Assembly: GCA_036939975.1 (NCBI GenBank) | Contig: JALLPB010000253.1 | Span: 1 to 19,974 of the forward strand | Length of the DNA stretch: 19,974 bases | Reading direction: 5' to 3' | From: Cyclostephanos tholiformis | Lineage: Eukaryota > Bacillariophyta > Thalassiosirophyceae > Thalassiosirales > Thalassiosiraceae | Shown here: positions 1 to 10,694 of the stretch, piece after piece | Layout: every line of letters starts with the position of its first letter | How positions within the stretch are numbered: position 1 is the first letter of the stretch | Notes under the pieces: generated by a model | What the model saw: only the letters and a program-made list of their open reading frames with translations | What the model was told of the DNA's origin: nothing | Databases searched by the model: none | Translations under genes and position numbers: made by a program

Positions 1-5
1 AGTGT

Positions 6-39
6 CTGGTGCTTAAACCCCGCTGGTGCTTAAACCCCG
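6..39. repeat. Two-copy 17-bp tandem repeat
   Basis: The 16-base word ctggtgcttaaacccc occurs at 6-21 and again at 23-38, each followed by g, which gives a head-to-tail 17-bp duplication. It lies at the window edge, so further copies may lie upstream. No function is evident. Confidence 0.8.
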
Positions 40-109
40 ACTTGTACGGTAGGTAGCCTCATCTCCACAGAATATTATACTATGATTCCAACACGGACAT
101 CAGAGCGCA

Positions 110-136
110 GGGGGCCAGGGGGGGGGGGAGGGGGGG
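110..136 (+). promoter_or_regulatory. G-run tract just upstream of a start codon (possible G-quadruplex)
   Basis: Runs of 5, 11 and 7 G are separated by cca and by a single a, and end 15 bases before the ATG at 152. The tract could fold as a G-quadruplex in the DNA or in the 5' leader of the glycosyltransferase mRNA. Its lengths are also error-prone in sequencing. A regulatory role is inference only. Confidence 0.4.
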
Positions 137-151
137 AGAAAAAGGACTCCA

Positions 152-1579
152 ATGGCGCCTGGCCATGACGAGATTCGGAGATGGCATCCCGTTACCATTC
201 GGCGAGGAGGAGGAGGGACCATTTCCCACCACTACTTGTGGAGGTATCTCCTATCGATTACGTTCATCTTGCTCCACGGTCTATCTGGACGTTTGAAAAG
301 TCTGATATGCATCAACGATTGCAACTACTACTATTGGGATGATGACGTCGCTCCTCCCGCTGCCGCTTCCGATCCAAGTCGGACGAACGGGATTAGGATG
401 GAGCTGCGACGACCAAGGCGCGATCACGCGAATGTGACGGACAACGCCGTCGTCGTTGATCGATGGAAGGGCGAGGTTCCGTCCGAGCGCGACGGGAACT
501 TCGGGGAGGCGGGGGGAATGGGAAATCGTCGTTTCGTCGTTGACCGGGAATACCTTCGACACGTTCGATCGCTGGATCCATTCCCGAAGAAATTGCACAT
601 ATTCTTCCCGTACAAGGATTTCTACAAACGCCGAAATGACCGTGCGCAATTGGATTTCGTGACGAACGGCATCCTGCGTTTCATGGAGCTCAATCCGACG
701 TGGGATGTCATCGTGCGCGACGATGCGGATATGGATGACATCATCAGGACGGCGGCCGTTGATGGCATTATTTCGATGGACGAGATGAATGCTCTTGTGG
801 GGAACGAGACGCAACCCTCCGCACATCGTAAGATGCTCGTCGATGATGGATAACAACGACTACCCACTTCTTTCTTATTTTTCTCGTCTCCTCCCATCGC
901 TCTCGTCGCAGCCGTGGAGCGTTCCGATCTAGCTCGACTCCTCGTCATTTGGTATTACGGCGGGGTGAGTGGACGTTTTTAATATGCTACTTCGACTTTG
1001 GCATATATGAGTCTTTCTGAAAGCATACCGAATCATGCATATATTCGTAAGATGTACGTTGACGTGGATTCCCTCATAAACCCGAGAAAGTTTGATGATG
1101 TCTTCTCGACGACCGTCAAAATGTGTTTGCCAACATATCACGAGATCAACTTCGCGCAAAGTAACGTTTGTAGCTCGCCCAAGAATCGACTCCACGTTGA
1201 TATCGTACAACAGATGTCTGAGCAACGCATGAAATCGAACAGCGGAGGACCCATAGAACGTAGGGGCGGGTGGGCATCGAGGGAGGCCTTGTTTGCGATG
1301 GGCCCACCCTTATTCAATCGTGTGATTTTCGCGACCGTATTCGGAAAACGAGTTAGTGGTCACGGTACCATACCCGGAATGCGATATGCAAGGCAAGCTT
1401 TAGAGAGGCAGGCCGTCGATTTGATTGTCACGGGGAAGCATAGAAGTAAGTGCGATTCTTTCATTGCCGCTCCTTTTGAGGGATGTGCGGAGTGGTCAAG
1501 AACGGAACTGTACAACCTTTACAACATGTCAAGGTGGGGCGAGGCCGTGGATAGGAGATGGCGAGGCATTGACCCCTAG
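152..1579 (+). CDS. GT32/OCH1-like glycosyltransferase, type II membrane protein (3 exons)
   Basis: Exons join(152..827,912..964,1052..1579) give 418 residues. Joining on GT-AG sites restores the GT32 signature exactly: PVERSDLARLLVIWYYGG reads straight into MYVDVDS. The DXD motif that binds the metal and nucleotide sugar is D247-V-D249. A hydrophobic stretch at about residues 28-45 follows a basic N-terminus, as in a type II Golgi anchor. The catalytic region begins near residue 144 (FPKKLH), followed by NPTWDVIVRDDADM, which matches the family's N-terminal block. The later GP motif (MGPPLF) is also present. The family transfers sugars, often mannose from GDP-mannose, onto glycans or lipids; the substrate here is unknown. 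The ATG at 152 is chosen because it precedes the anchor. Exon 1 read on without splicing stops at 853, so an intronless reading would truncate the enzyme before its DXD. Confidence 0.87.
828..911 (+). other. Intron 1 of GT32-like gene
   Basis: This is an 84-bp intron with donor gtaaga and acceptor gtcgcag, preceded by a long pyrimidine-rich tract. It is phase 1: the base c at 827 joins cc at 912-913 to make the Pro of PVERSD. Removing it skips the stop at 851-853. Confidence 0.85.
965..1051 (+). other. Intron 2 of GT32-like gene
   Basis: This is an 87-bp phase-0 intron with donor gtgagt and acceptor cgtaag. It splits the GT32 core between YYGG and MYVDVD. The acceptor is pyrimidine-poor, but the protein match on both sides fixes it. 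Confidence 0.83.
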
Positions 1580-2238
1580 CGCAATGTTTATTGACAGGGA
1601 CGTTGCCCGGGGGTTCGATAGAAAATGACGATTGGGGTGTCAGTACAAGCCAATTTTCTTTTGTAATGACACTCCAGAACTACCTCGTACATTTAATGGG
1701 ACACTCGGGGAATGACAAGGAAGTAAAGTTATGTCTTGATTACCTAGAATGATGGGAAAAAGAAACACCGCATCGATGAAAAAACACGAAAAATGAGCAC
1801 AATATCTACACCCAAAACACAGAGGCATCTCTTTTGTTCCAGACATAGCAACCACCTCATACCATGCTTCATTCTCCAATGCCCTGGATGCAGAATTCCA
1901 ATTCGAAATCTTGCATTCGTTACTTTGGCATTCCCTAACTTTCCTTTACTATTAAATAACGAAATCATACACAAAAGGAGTGTTCTCATCTGTGTCTCAC
2001 ATCTCTGTCTTCTTTCATGTGTCCATGTATGGTAGAGCACGCGTGTAATCCTCACCTTTTCTCCGAGGTGACGGACAGATGATTCTGTGGACACACGAGG
2101 TGATGGTTTTGGCGATAAAATAATGATTGAACGGGCCCGCCTGACTGTCCTCCGCCGCCATCCACATCACGATCTCTCTCGCCACTCCCGACCAGAAAAA
2201 GATTGGGAGCATGTAATCGAAGATAGAGGAGGGAGATT
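1580..2238. other. Intergenic region between two + strand genes
   Basis: This is AT-richer sequence holding the 3' end of the glycosyltransferase gene and the promoter and leader of the methyltransferase gene. Short open frames on both strands lack recognisable motifs. No tRNA-like fold or repeat was noticed. Confidence 0.6.
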
Positions 2239-2474
2239 ATGACGGCAATGTCGAGAGCGAGCGGGGCGGCAATAATCCTTTTATCCCTCTCGTCGACGAC
2301 GAGAATGTGCCATAACGACGGAGGGGGGCGGGGATGGGGACGTATCACGGGCTTCGCCTCCCCCCCCCTCGCGAGCGGTTTCTCTACGACGCCGTCGTCG
2401 TCGTCCTCCTATCCCCCCCCCGGACGACGCCAACCGATTCGTCGGGAGGACGATGCCAGCTCACCACCGTCGAG

Positions 2475-2511
<37 letters not shown>

Positions 2512-4305
2512 GTCGGCGGGGGGGGCAAGGGTGTGGGAAGGGGAAGAACGGGGGGGGACATCATCAAGTCGTCCCCGACGGGTCGACGGCATCGACGGGA
2601 GCGGGAGGACGATGATATTAGTCGCGGAGAAGCACCTCCCTTATCCTCCACCTCCTCCTCTGCCATAAACTGTCCGCACTTCGGAACGTGTCCGGGATGC
2701 GTGAGGGACGACGACGTGATGGAAATCGACGTCGTGTCGTCCGCTCGATTGTACTTCGCGAGTCCGTCCGTTCGTCGACACGTCGTGCGCGATGGCGTCG
2801 GAACGACGAGCCGCAAACGCGACGTATACGATAACGACGACGTATACGACGATTTCTACCGCGTCGTCGTACCATCCTCCGTGATCGGATGGCGGACGCA
2901 GGCCAAGCTCGCCATCGCTCCCAAGTCGCTTTGGTCGCGCTCGTCCGGGTGCGTCGTGGGACTGTACCAGCGCAATTCGCACGACGTTATCGGGATACCG
3001 GAATGTCGCGTGCATCATCCGTCCGTGAATCGCGCCGTGGAGGTACTGACGCGAGCTACGTCGAACGTGCGAACCCCGGCGTATAACGAGGATACCGGAG
3101 AGGGATTGCTACGGCATGCCATGGTACGCGTCGAGACGCACACCGGCAAGGTTTGCATGACGTTGGTGATGAACGCCGATAAGTACAAGGACGCGCAGCC
3201 CCAATTGAGTCAATTGGCCAAGGAAATGAGGAGGATCGATGGCGATTTGTTCCACTCGATATGGTGTCACTGTAATGACTCGAGGGGGAACGCGATATTC
3301 GCGAAGGATGTCACTAGATGGCATCCCGTCGATGGGATGCCGTACCTTCGCGAGCGCATTCCCGGTAGTTACGATGATACGAACGACGATGGAAGCGACG
3401 AGGACGAGGAGCCCGGGGGATACCTGTACTTCTCGCCACACGTCTTCCGACAGGCGAATATGGACGGATTCGCCCACATCGCGAGGGAGGTGCGCGAGGC
3501 GATACCAAGTGGGAGCAAGGTCTGCGAATTGTACGCGGGCGTCGGATTACTCGGTCTGTCGGCGCTGCTTCATCACGGGAGGGGGAATGATGGAGTAGAA
3601 ATGGGGGGGGGGAGAGGATTAGGATGGCTACGTTGCAGCGACGAGAATCCCGAGAACGCGAAGTGCTTCGAACGTAGCGTTAATAGCATGCCGCCGAGGA
3701 TCACGGGACGCCTGCCTAGGATGAGACAGCAGTTTCGCAAGGGCGGCGATGGGGGTGGACGCGGCGGCAAGCACGCGAGGATGCAACGGCGGGGCCGGGC
3801 GGGGCGATCTGCCGCCGACGGTGGCGGCGACTTGTTGTCCATCAAGGATTTGATGGACTCCGTCCTGTCGGAAGATGGCGACGGTCGTCGTCGCGCGATG
3901 GCCCCGAACAGCGAGATCGATCCGTCGGAGAGGGTGACGTATATGCAGGCGAGCGCGGCGTCGGCGTTATACCGCGGTCAGGCCCTCGGCGCAAATGTGC
4001 TCATCGTGGACCCGCCGCGTAAAGGACTCGACGAGGTCGTGCTGAAGCAGTTGTCCCAGAAGATCAATCCGAATCAAATGTACGCCGAGAAACCCACGTT
4101 GATATCACACCTGCCGAGGCATACGGTCAACTGGACGAACGACGTTCGCACCTTGATATACGTTAGCTGTGGCTTCGACGCTCTGGCGAGGGATTTGGAC
4201 GCGCTCTTGACGTCGAACGCTGGTTGGAAGTTGGAGAGCGCGACGGGATACGTTTTGTTTCCTGGGAGCAATCACGTTGAGACAGTCGTAGTCTTGCGAA
4301 GGTGA
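2239..4305 (+). CDS. TrmA/RlmD-family RNA (uracil-5-)-methyltransferase
   Basis: A single exon encodes 688 residues. The family transfers a methyl group from S-adenosylmethionine to C5 of a uridine in tRNA or rRNA. The [4Fe-4S] ligands are visible: CPHFGTCPGC gives C145, C151 and C154, and GIPEC gives C256. The SAM-binding loop is ELYAGVGLLGL at about residues 428-438. Motif IV, DPPRKG, starts at D591. The nucleophile is C644 in YVSCGF, and the general base is E681 in the C-terminal HVET. The first 140 residues are low complexity, with a 12-Ser run and Gly/Arg tracts. The extreme N-terminus (AAIILLSLSS, then GFASPP) resembles a secretory signal plus transit peptide, so plastid or other organelle targeting is possible but unproven. 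Residues of about 495-530 form a Gly/Arg-rich insertion between motif I and motif IV. Family assignment is firm; the target uridine is not known. Confidence 0.94.
2475..2511 (+). repeat. (TCG)12 coding microsatellite
   Basis: A run of twelve tcg codons encodes twelve serines in the disordered N-terminus of the methyltransferase. Length polymorphism is expected and would leave the reading frame intact. Confidence 0.9.
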
Positions 4306-4429
4306 CGACGATGATGCACAACGTTTGACTTTGAATGAGATGCGTTGCCGACCCCTATAAATATAATATAGGGTTTTGTAATAGATTCGCTACAACTTGT
4401 TATCGGAGCAACTAGTACGAATATTCGCT

Positions 4430-5242
4430 TCAAATACTTTTACCCTCTATCGCCATCATGCGAGCATGGAGGCGAACTATCTCCCACTTCATAGATCTGG
4501 CCTCATTACTCATTGAAACATAAGTTCCATCTTCTGACATAACTGCCTGCCTATCACTTATCTCGATCATAAGACTTAATAGCTCATCATTCTCCGCAGT
4601 CTTTTCCTTGATCAGTGCGTGGATCATTTCACTCTCCTCGGCAATCCTTTGAATAATCTTGACATTGTCATCTAGCAATTGCTCAATCCCAATCATTGTC
4701 GGAACAAAATCTTTCGTGGCTTGAGGAGAAGCTTTGGCAACGCATTCTTCGGTCGAACCGGTCTCAAACATCAGGCGCGTCGAATTGATAGGGGATGTAT
4801 CGAACGACCTGGGCAAACACGTCTTTTCATCGGGAGTGGTAGTCTCTACCAATGGCGACATGGCCTTTTCGGGACAGGCGGCAACGGCTTCTTCCATGTC
4901 AGTGACGGCATTCCTCACGTCGGAAGATAACGAAAGGTCAGATGACCCGTCTTGTGGCGATACGCTCAAATCAATGACCTCAGGCTGGAACGAAGAAAGG
5001 AATGCCTCTGTCTTCTCAAGACATTCAAACATCAACTTTGACTCTTCTAATACCTTTCTGACGCTGGAAAGTATTGCGCCATGGGTGAAAGGCCGAATCG
5101 GAGTTCTCGCTGTAGCTTTTCCTCTCGGCTTACATTGCTCGAACTTAAGCGCAGACATGATCCCGAAAAATGGAGAGGTTCCACTTTTGAAATAGTAACT
5201 CTTAGGTGTTGACACCTCACATAGCTTGATTTTATGTGACAT
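4430..5242 (-). CDS. Hypothetical coiled-coil protein
   Basis: An uninterrupted frame of 270 residues starts with ATG at 5242 and ends with TGA at 4430-4432. I recognise no family. The C-terminal 90 residues (about 180-270, from GIEQLLDDNVKII onward) are charged with regular hydrophobic spacing, consistent with a coiled coil. A shorter helical stretch lies near residues 60-85 (SVRKVLEESKLMFE). The middle is Ser/Thr/Pro-rich with several SP/TP sites and is probably disordered. It is convergent with the methyltransferase gene (124 bp between stops) and tandem with the helicase upstream. The base composition is more AT-balanced than that of the methyltransferase. The opposite strand also has a long open frame, but that one lacks an ATG at its 5' end and shows no domain. 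An upstream exon cannot be excluded. Confidence 0.55.
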   Translation of the reverse strand: MSHKIKLCEVSTPKSYYFKSGTSPFFGIMSALKFEQCKPRGKATARTPIRPFTHGAILSSVRKVLEESKLMFECLEKTEAFLSSFQPEVIDLSVSPQDGSSDLSLSSDVRNAVTDMEEAVAACPEKAMSPLVETTTPDEKTCLPRSFDTSPINSTRLMFETGSTEECVAKASPQATKDFVPTMIGIEQLLDDNVKIIQRIAEESEMIHALIKEKTAENDELLSLMIEISDRQAVMSEDGTYVSMSNEARSMKWEIVRLHARMMAIEGKSI

Positions 5243-5868
5243 ATTGACTGCCAGTCAATTTTCATCAGAGCTCTATTTTACACGCCATTTCCGAGGTTAC
5301 TCTCCGACCAAATCGGGACAAACTGACGAATCAATCGATTTCTATCAGGTCCCTTTTTTCAATATCTCATCGTCCGTCCAGCACAGCGTTACGTTACCGC
5401 AGATCAGCAGAGTCTCAATTCGCATGTTACCCCCTCGCTTAATACGAAGTACCGTACTAATCGTAATCGTATGCATAATGTCCGTTATTGTCGATGCTAC
5501 GCATATATGTCCTCGTTCCTGTCACATTAGGGCCAACCTTGAAGCTCCGAAGTTCTGGCTCTCGGCTACAGTGGTTGAAATGACCTTGTAAATGAGGTTC
5601 ATCAGCAGTTTGCCCTGGACTACATCTAAAAATCATCTTGATATTGATTATCGTCTACAAAACTGTCGATCGCCACTTGACAGTAGTGAACCCGATTTAT
5701 GTCGATCAGTCTTACATGAACGATAAGAATGTCAAATATGTTTGCTACTCTATTTTGTATTAATTTTTCCATCCAAACAAAGACAAGAGCATTTTTATTT
5801 TGAGACTTTCAAAACGACGAAGAGGGTGGACGGTATTGGCAGTGAAATCAAAACTTTCCTCGAGACCT
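5243..5868. other. Intergenic region between two - strand genes
   Basis: This stretch lies downstream of the helicase stop and upstream of the coiled-coil gene's ATG. It therefore holds a 3' UTR and a promoter. A 121-residue plus-strand frame (5226-5591) begins with TTG and has no recognised motif. No structural RNA or repeat was noticed. Confidence 0.55.
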
Positions 5869-8800
5869 TCAAGCAAATTTGATTCTTCTCCGCCACACTT
5901 CTACATTGAATGTTACTGCAGCTATCCATAATTGCTTTACCTTCTCTGCATTGTTCGAGATCACCCAAGGTTTTAGCGCTTTGAACAAGAATTTATCATC
6001 CTTTTCCGCCCAATGCTTTTGAAGAGCCGCAGCGCTATCCACACCAGCATCCGATAGAGTTGACACGAATACCATGACCTTCTTCATTGGCTTACGACGT
6101 GTGATGATTGCCGGCTCATCGTTGAGCATTAACAAAAGACCGGCCAATTCGGGAAGGACCTTTCCTTCGAGCAAATATCTCGCAAACCATCGATAGGAGT
6201 CATCTCGCATCACAGCCGAGGTCTGCTTTCTCTTATCACTGTCACTTTGCTTCTGAATCATGTCATACATGCTAACATAAAGCGGAGATATTTCCCATCC
6301 ATGCCCCCCAAATTTCGTCTCTACAGCACATTGGATCGAATCTTTCTCTTTGATATATCGGGGTGAAGGAGAGGCGAGAGGAGACCCGAGAGTTATCATG
6401 TTGCTCCCATGACAAACTGAGGCTATCCATTCAACATCGATGGGAGTCACCTTTTGCATGGTAGCGATGGATGTTCCATCTTTTTTTGTTTTCCTTACGA
6501 CTGAGTCAAAGCACACCCATTCAGGTCGCAATGAGTGCACGGTACTGTTGTTATCGATGAAAAGTGGCTCTTTCATCAAAGAATTTCCACAAATGTATGC
6601 CGACCGAGAAATGCCACTGAATTCCATGGTTAGTAAGCCCGGAGGGGCACGCCTTGCGATATTATCCAGTAATCCGGATGCGATTACCTGTCGCAGAAGG
6701 CACATCTGGGTTCTCGTCGGAGGAGGCATGGAAGACAAATATTTGCCAGTCTCTGCAGCAATACCTCCCGCATGCGGCAGACGAGTTTTTGCCAACTTAC
6801 ACAAGTGCAGCCTCATCTTCGCTATTCTCTGCATAACCACCAAATGAAGCCCGTTATTCTCGCAAAACTGTCGACTGGCAAGCCTTTCTGAGATGCCACC
6901 CGCTCCTCGACCAGCATAGGAATAAGCTCCAACTGCCATCAGAGCAGCAAGAACGTCTCCCCCATCGTGAAACCATTTCGATTTCATATAATGTTTTCCC
7001 TCTTCTTCCCTCTGTAGTGTTTGATTCCGATCAAAGTTGTCCAAATCCATATCCTGATCCAATTCTGATGCGTCCTTGTCGATTCGTTCCGCGTTGAAAA
7101 CAAAGGGAGTACTTTCAGAAAGCACCGCGACAAGAGCGATGGCATAATCGAGGACATTGGCCTGTGCTCCCACCAAGAGCATTTTTCCGTATCGAACACC
7201 TAATGGCAATTGCGCAGTCGCTGCTCCTAGAGGAGTGATTTTTCCGTCCCCACCATGTTCTTCGACGCGCGAAATGTCAAGGCATCCTAAATTAGCCAAA
7301 AGACGCACCGCAGCATTAATCTGACTCTGCTCAGGGGGAGTTGGGAATGGAAAAGACGTAACATTCGATATGTGCATAGCCTTCATTGCCAGGACTATGT
7401 CTTCTAGTGGACGCGTCAGAACTTCGGGCAGAGCAAAATCGTCTAAGTAGCGCGAGTAGACGCTAGACGAATAAAGCCGATAACAATGGCCTGGACCTGT
7501 CCGTCCCGCTCGGCCCGCACGCTGATCGGCCGCCGCCTTGCTGATCCACATCACATCGTACGAGGCCACACCGGTTCCAGCATGATAATTACGGCACTTT
7601 TGCCTGCCACAATCGACGACGTATGAAATTCCCTGTCGATAAAAACGCAGGATATTTTTGATGATTAGATCTGTTGAGGCGCTTTCGTTGCCAAGGTAAA
7701 AAAAACTCTCTTACAGGAATGGTGATACTTGTCTCGGCAATGTTGGTCGCGATAACAATCAACCGTGTATCCTCGGGCACTGGTGAAAAGACTTTCGCCT
7801 GTTCATCTGCGGAAAGCATTGAATACAGGGGTAGGATGAGGACCTTGTTTGGTCGTGAGTCATTGTTGTCACAGGCTGGAATGACAAGATCGACCTCGGC
7901 ATCGACGTCATCTGTCTGACCACCGTAATCATCCTCGTCTTCCTCTTTTTGAAACAGGTCGCCGTCTACTTCGTCGTCGTCCATGTCACGGAAACCATCA
8001 AGTGCGTCGTCGTTTACATTTATTGGTAGGCGACGAACGTCGTTCCTGCCAATTAAACGATCCTTGCTAGAACCGGCATTGTTGCTTATTTTCCTCTCTC
8101 GATTACTCGGGTCCAGTCTTTGTTTTAAACGATTGACACACCGTATAATCTCTTGTTTGCCAGTAAGAAAAACGAGGATTCCGCCCGCAGGTAGCTTGCG
8201 ATGGATCTTACAAGTTTTTTCAATTGCCGCTCTCTCTGTCCATTTGGAGAAGGAAATGTTTGATGGGTAAAAGAAAGGTATTGATTGATTAACAGTCCAG
8301 CCCGCGCGCGCACTTACCGTAATCGTCCAATTCGGTTACCTTACTATGATGAATGGACACTGGATGCGTCCGTCCAGGAACTGTCACCAACGCCGGCTTA
8401 CTACTAGGACGCTCGATTGCACCATCTTTCCCCCCGCCTGCCCTCTCTGGGAACAATCGATCGTTGTTGACGAAATCCTCCACTCGCAAGGTTGCGGACA
8501 TGATCACCAATTTCAACGGCGGTAAAGACCCCTCCTCCGCCGCCTTCCTTCGCATCGGCAGCGCCAGGCTTAACAGGCCCAACAGTACGTCCGTGTTCAG
8601 ATTGCGTTCGTGCGCCTCGTCGATGACGATGGCGCCGTACTTGCGCAGTAACAAATCCGATTGTATCTCCTGAAGCAATATTCCGTCCGTCATGAATTTC
8701 ACGCGCGTCGATTTGCCGAGGCCGGCTGTCTCGTATCGCGTTTGGTATGCCACGAGGTTGTCGTTCGATATTTTCTGGCCATCCCCGCATCCCATCTCGA

Positions 8801-10694
8801 AGCACACGCGTTTAGCCGTGGACACCGCCGCGACTCGTCGTGGTTGGGTGATCCCGATGAGTAAGTGGCTCGATTTCAACTCGCCGCAATCATCGTTGCC
8901 GCCACCAAGACTATTACTCCGCCGATGCAGCACCTGCCACCAGCTCGACGTGCTAAAGCCGGCCTCGTACAGAAATTGCGGCACTTGCGTCGATTTGCCG
9001 CTGCCCGTCTCGCCGCAAAGGATCGTACAATCATTCGAACGGACTGCATCTATTATTTCGTATTCCATACTCGACACGGGAAGATCGTATCGCGACTCCT
9101 CTATGGATGCGGGTCGGTCGATTCGCTGAACTATCATGTTTCGCTTCTGGACGATGTCGTCGGACGATTTATTAACATCGTCGAACAGGTGATGCATGGT
9201 CGATACCGTAATTGGTTCGTAGGATGGAACGTACACCTTCCGTTGCTTGCGTTCCTCCTCCTCCAACCTGTTTGCCATCTCTTCCTCTTCCGCTCGTTTC
9301 CTCGCCATTTCGATTGTCAATTCCGCATTGCGAGCGTCGGTCTTCGCTTTTAGTTTGGATAGACCGGCGAACATCATTTGGGAGAAGGGTTGATTGATCG
9401 GCCTTTCGACGATGTCGTCGTCGTCGTCCGCATTCGACTTCGGTGCAATGGATGCCGCGACGGCGGAGGGGACGGGAATCGTCTCATCTGGGAGGACCGT
9501 GACTTCCAATGTTCCCGATGATCGTACGTCACCTCCGTTATCGACCTTCCTTATTGAATCGTTATTCGCCTCACGTTTTCCCTTCGCAAACGGTACTCGT
9601 TCAACATCAACGTGATCGTCGTAATCCTCATCGACGGTGATTTCGTACTTGGACTCATCGCCACCGACGCAGGCCCGTTTCGTCGTACGAGTCTCCCGAT
9701 ATGGGAAGGAATCGAGATCCGGCGCATCGTGCTCCACGTACAATACGTCCATCTCCTCGCGCGTCAACGGTATGCCCATGGCCTCCCTCCGACGCAATCG
9801 CTTAAGTCGTTCCCTCCTCGTTAATTTCTTCCCGAGCTCGGAACTCTTGAGGAGGAGGCCCCGCGCGGCGCGTTCGACGTCGATCGTGGGATTATTCGTC
9901 GTTATCCTCGATGACGCCGTCCGCGTCGCATCATCGTCGATGCCATCGTCGTTCGAATCCGACCCCTTCGATCGACGGATGAGTGCATTCTCCTCCAGCT
10001 CCCTATACAGCCGGTTCCTCGTGTCCTTCGCATTCTTGCGCATGTCCAACTGGACCAATTTTCGCCGCGCGTTCTTGTACGCGGCCTTCGCGGCCTTGAT
10101 TTCCAACGGCGATAACGGCGGCGGGTCCCTCCTACCCTCCCTCGGCTTCCTCTTCCTCCTCCCCGGCAGGACGACGATGGCGTCGTTCCCCATGCCGGAA
10201 AATTGCGCGCGTAGCTCCGGAGATAGGAGGGATAGCATGTCATCGTCATCGTTGTTGTTATTAGCTTCGTCATAATCGTATTCGTCCTCGTTCGTCGAGT
10301 CTCCTTTCACCCCCCTCCCCCTCCCCTTCCTCTTATTATTATTATTATTATTATTATTATACCTCTCGCCCTTCACCTCCGCGTCGTCATCATCGTGACG
10401 ATCATCGTTCGTACCGACCTTGCCAATCTCCTTCATCCCGCCATCGTTCCCGGAGTTCTTCCCCCTCTGCTCGAGGCCGCGCCTCCACGTCGATTCGGAT
10501 TGGCGCATTATCGTTTCCAAGCGCCTCCTCTCCTCGGCCTCGGCGGACCGCAAGCGTCCGTCGTCCTCGTCGTCGTTGTTATCGACGACGATGCCGTCAC
10601 CGCCGCCATCGTCGTCATATCCGGTCATGTGACGCTGCGATATTTTGCGATAATTGGAGGCATACTTGGATGGATCGCTCTTCGATCGTCTCAT
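5869..10694 (-). CDS. DEAH-box RNA helicase, DHX37/Dhr1 (Ecm16)-like
   Basis: Exons complement(join(5869..7632,7715..8235,8318..10694)) give 1553 residues. In yeast and animals this nucleolar helicase releases U3 snoRNA from pre-ribosomes during small-subunit assembly. Visible motifs are Walker [10 protein letters not shown] (K567), D692-E-A-H695, SAT at 733-735 in [14 protein letters not shown] after the first intron, [10 protein letters not shown], and QRAGRAGR at 1003-1010. HA2 and OB-fold regions follow. Assignment to DHX37 rather than another DEAH protein rests on SATLRVEDF, on the [13 protein letters not shown] segment, and on an N-terminal block [12 protein letters not shown] resembling the NALVLPGKKKK of DHX37. 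About 550 residues precede the helicase core. They include acidic and Asn runs and make the protein roughly 400 residues longer than human DHX37. A large acidic insertion ([18 protein letters not shown]) lies between motifs IV and V. Confidence 0.95.
7633..7714 (-). other. Intron 2 of DHX37-like gene
   Basis: This is an 82-bp phase-0 intron with donor gtaaga and acceptor atcgacag, read on the minus strand. Splicing joins SITIP to [12 protein letters not shown], the expected continuation of helicase motif V. Confidence 0.92.
8236..8317 (-). other. Intron 1 of DHX37-like gene
   Basis: This is an 82-bp phase-1 intron with donor gtaagt and acceptor atggacag, read on the minus strand. Splicing joins LDDY to [26 protein letters not shown], the conserved second RecA-domain entry of this family. 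A short (CG)n-like tract follows the donor. Confidence 0.92.
10333..10361 (-). repeat. (AAT)n coding microsatellite
   Basis: About nine tta/att units on the plus strand encode an Asn run on the minus strand, within the disordered N-terminus of the helicase. The frame is preserved. Confidence 0.9.

Noticed and set aside
998..1051. Independent gene starting at 998
   Set aside because: The stretch before 1052 is the second intron of the GT32-like gene; splicing restores the conserved GG-MYVDVD junction.
4734..5195. A 153-residue plus-strand frame opposite the coiled-coil gene
   Set aside because: It starts with TTG, shows no domain, and overlaps a longer minus-strand frame that has an ATG and coiled-coil spacing.
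5226..5591. A 121-residue plus-strand frame in the intergenic region
   Set aside because: It begins with TTG and has no recognisable motif or low-complexity pattern typical of the neighbouring genes.
9637..10275. A long plus-strand frame opposite the helicase N-terminus
   Set aside because: It is a Ser-rich shadow produced by codon bias in the CpG-rich, Asp-rich coding strand of the helicase.
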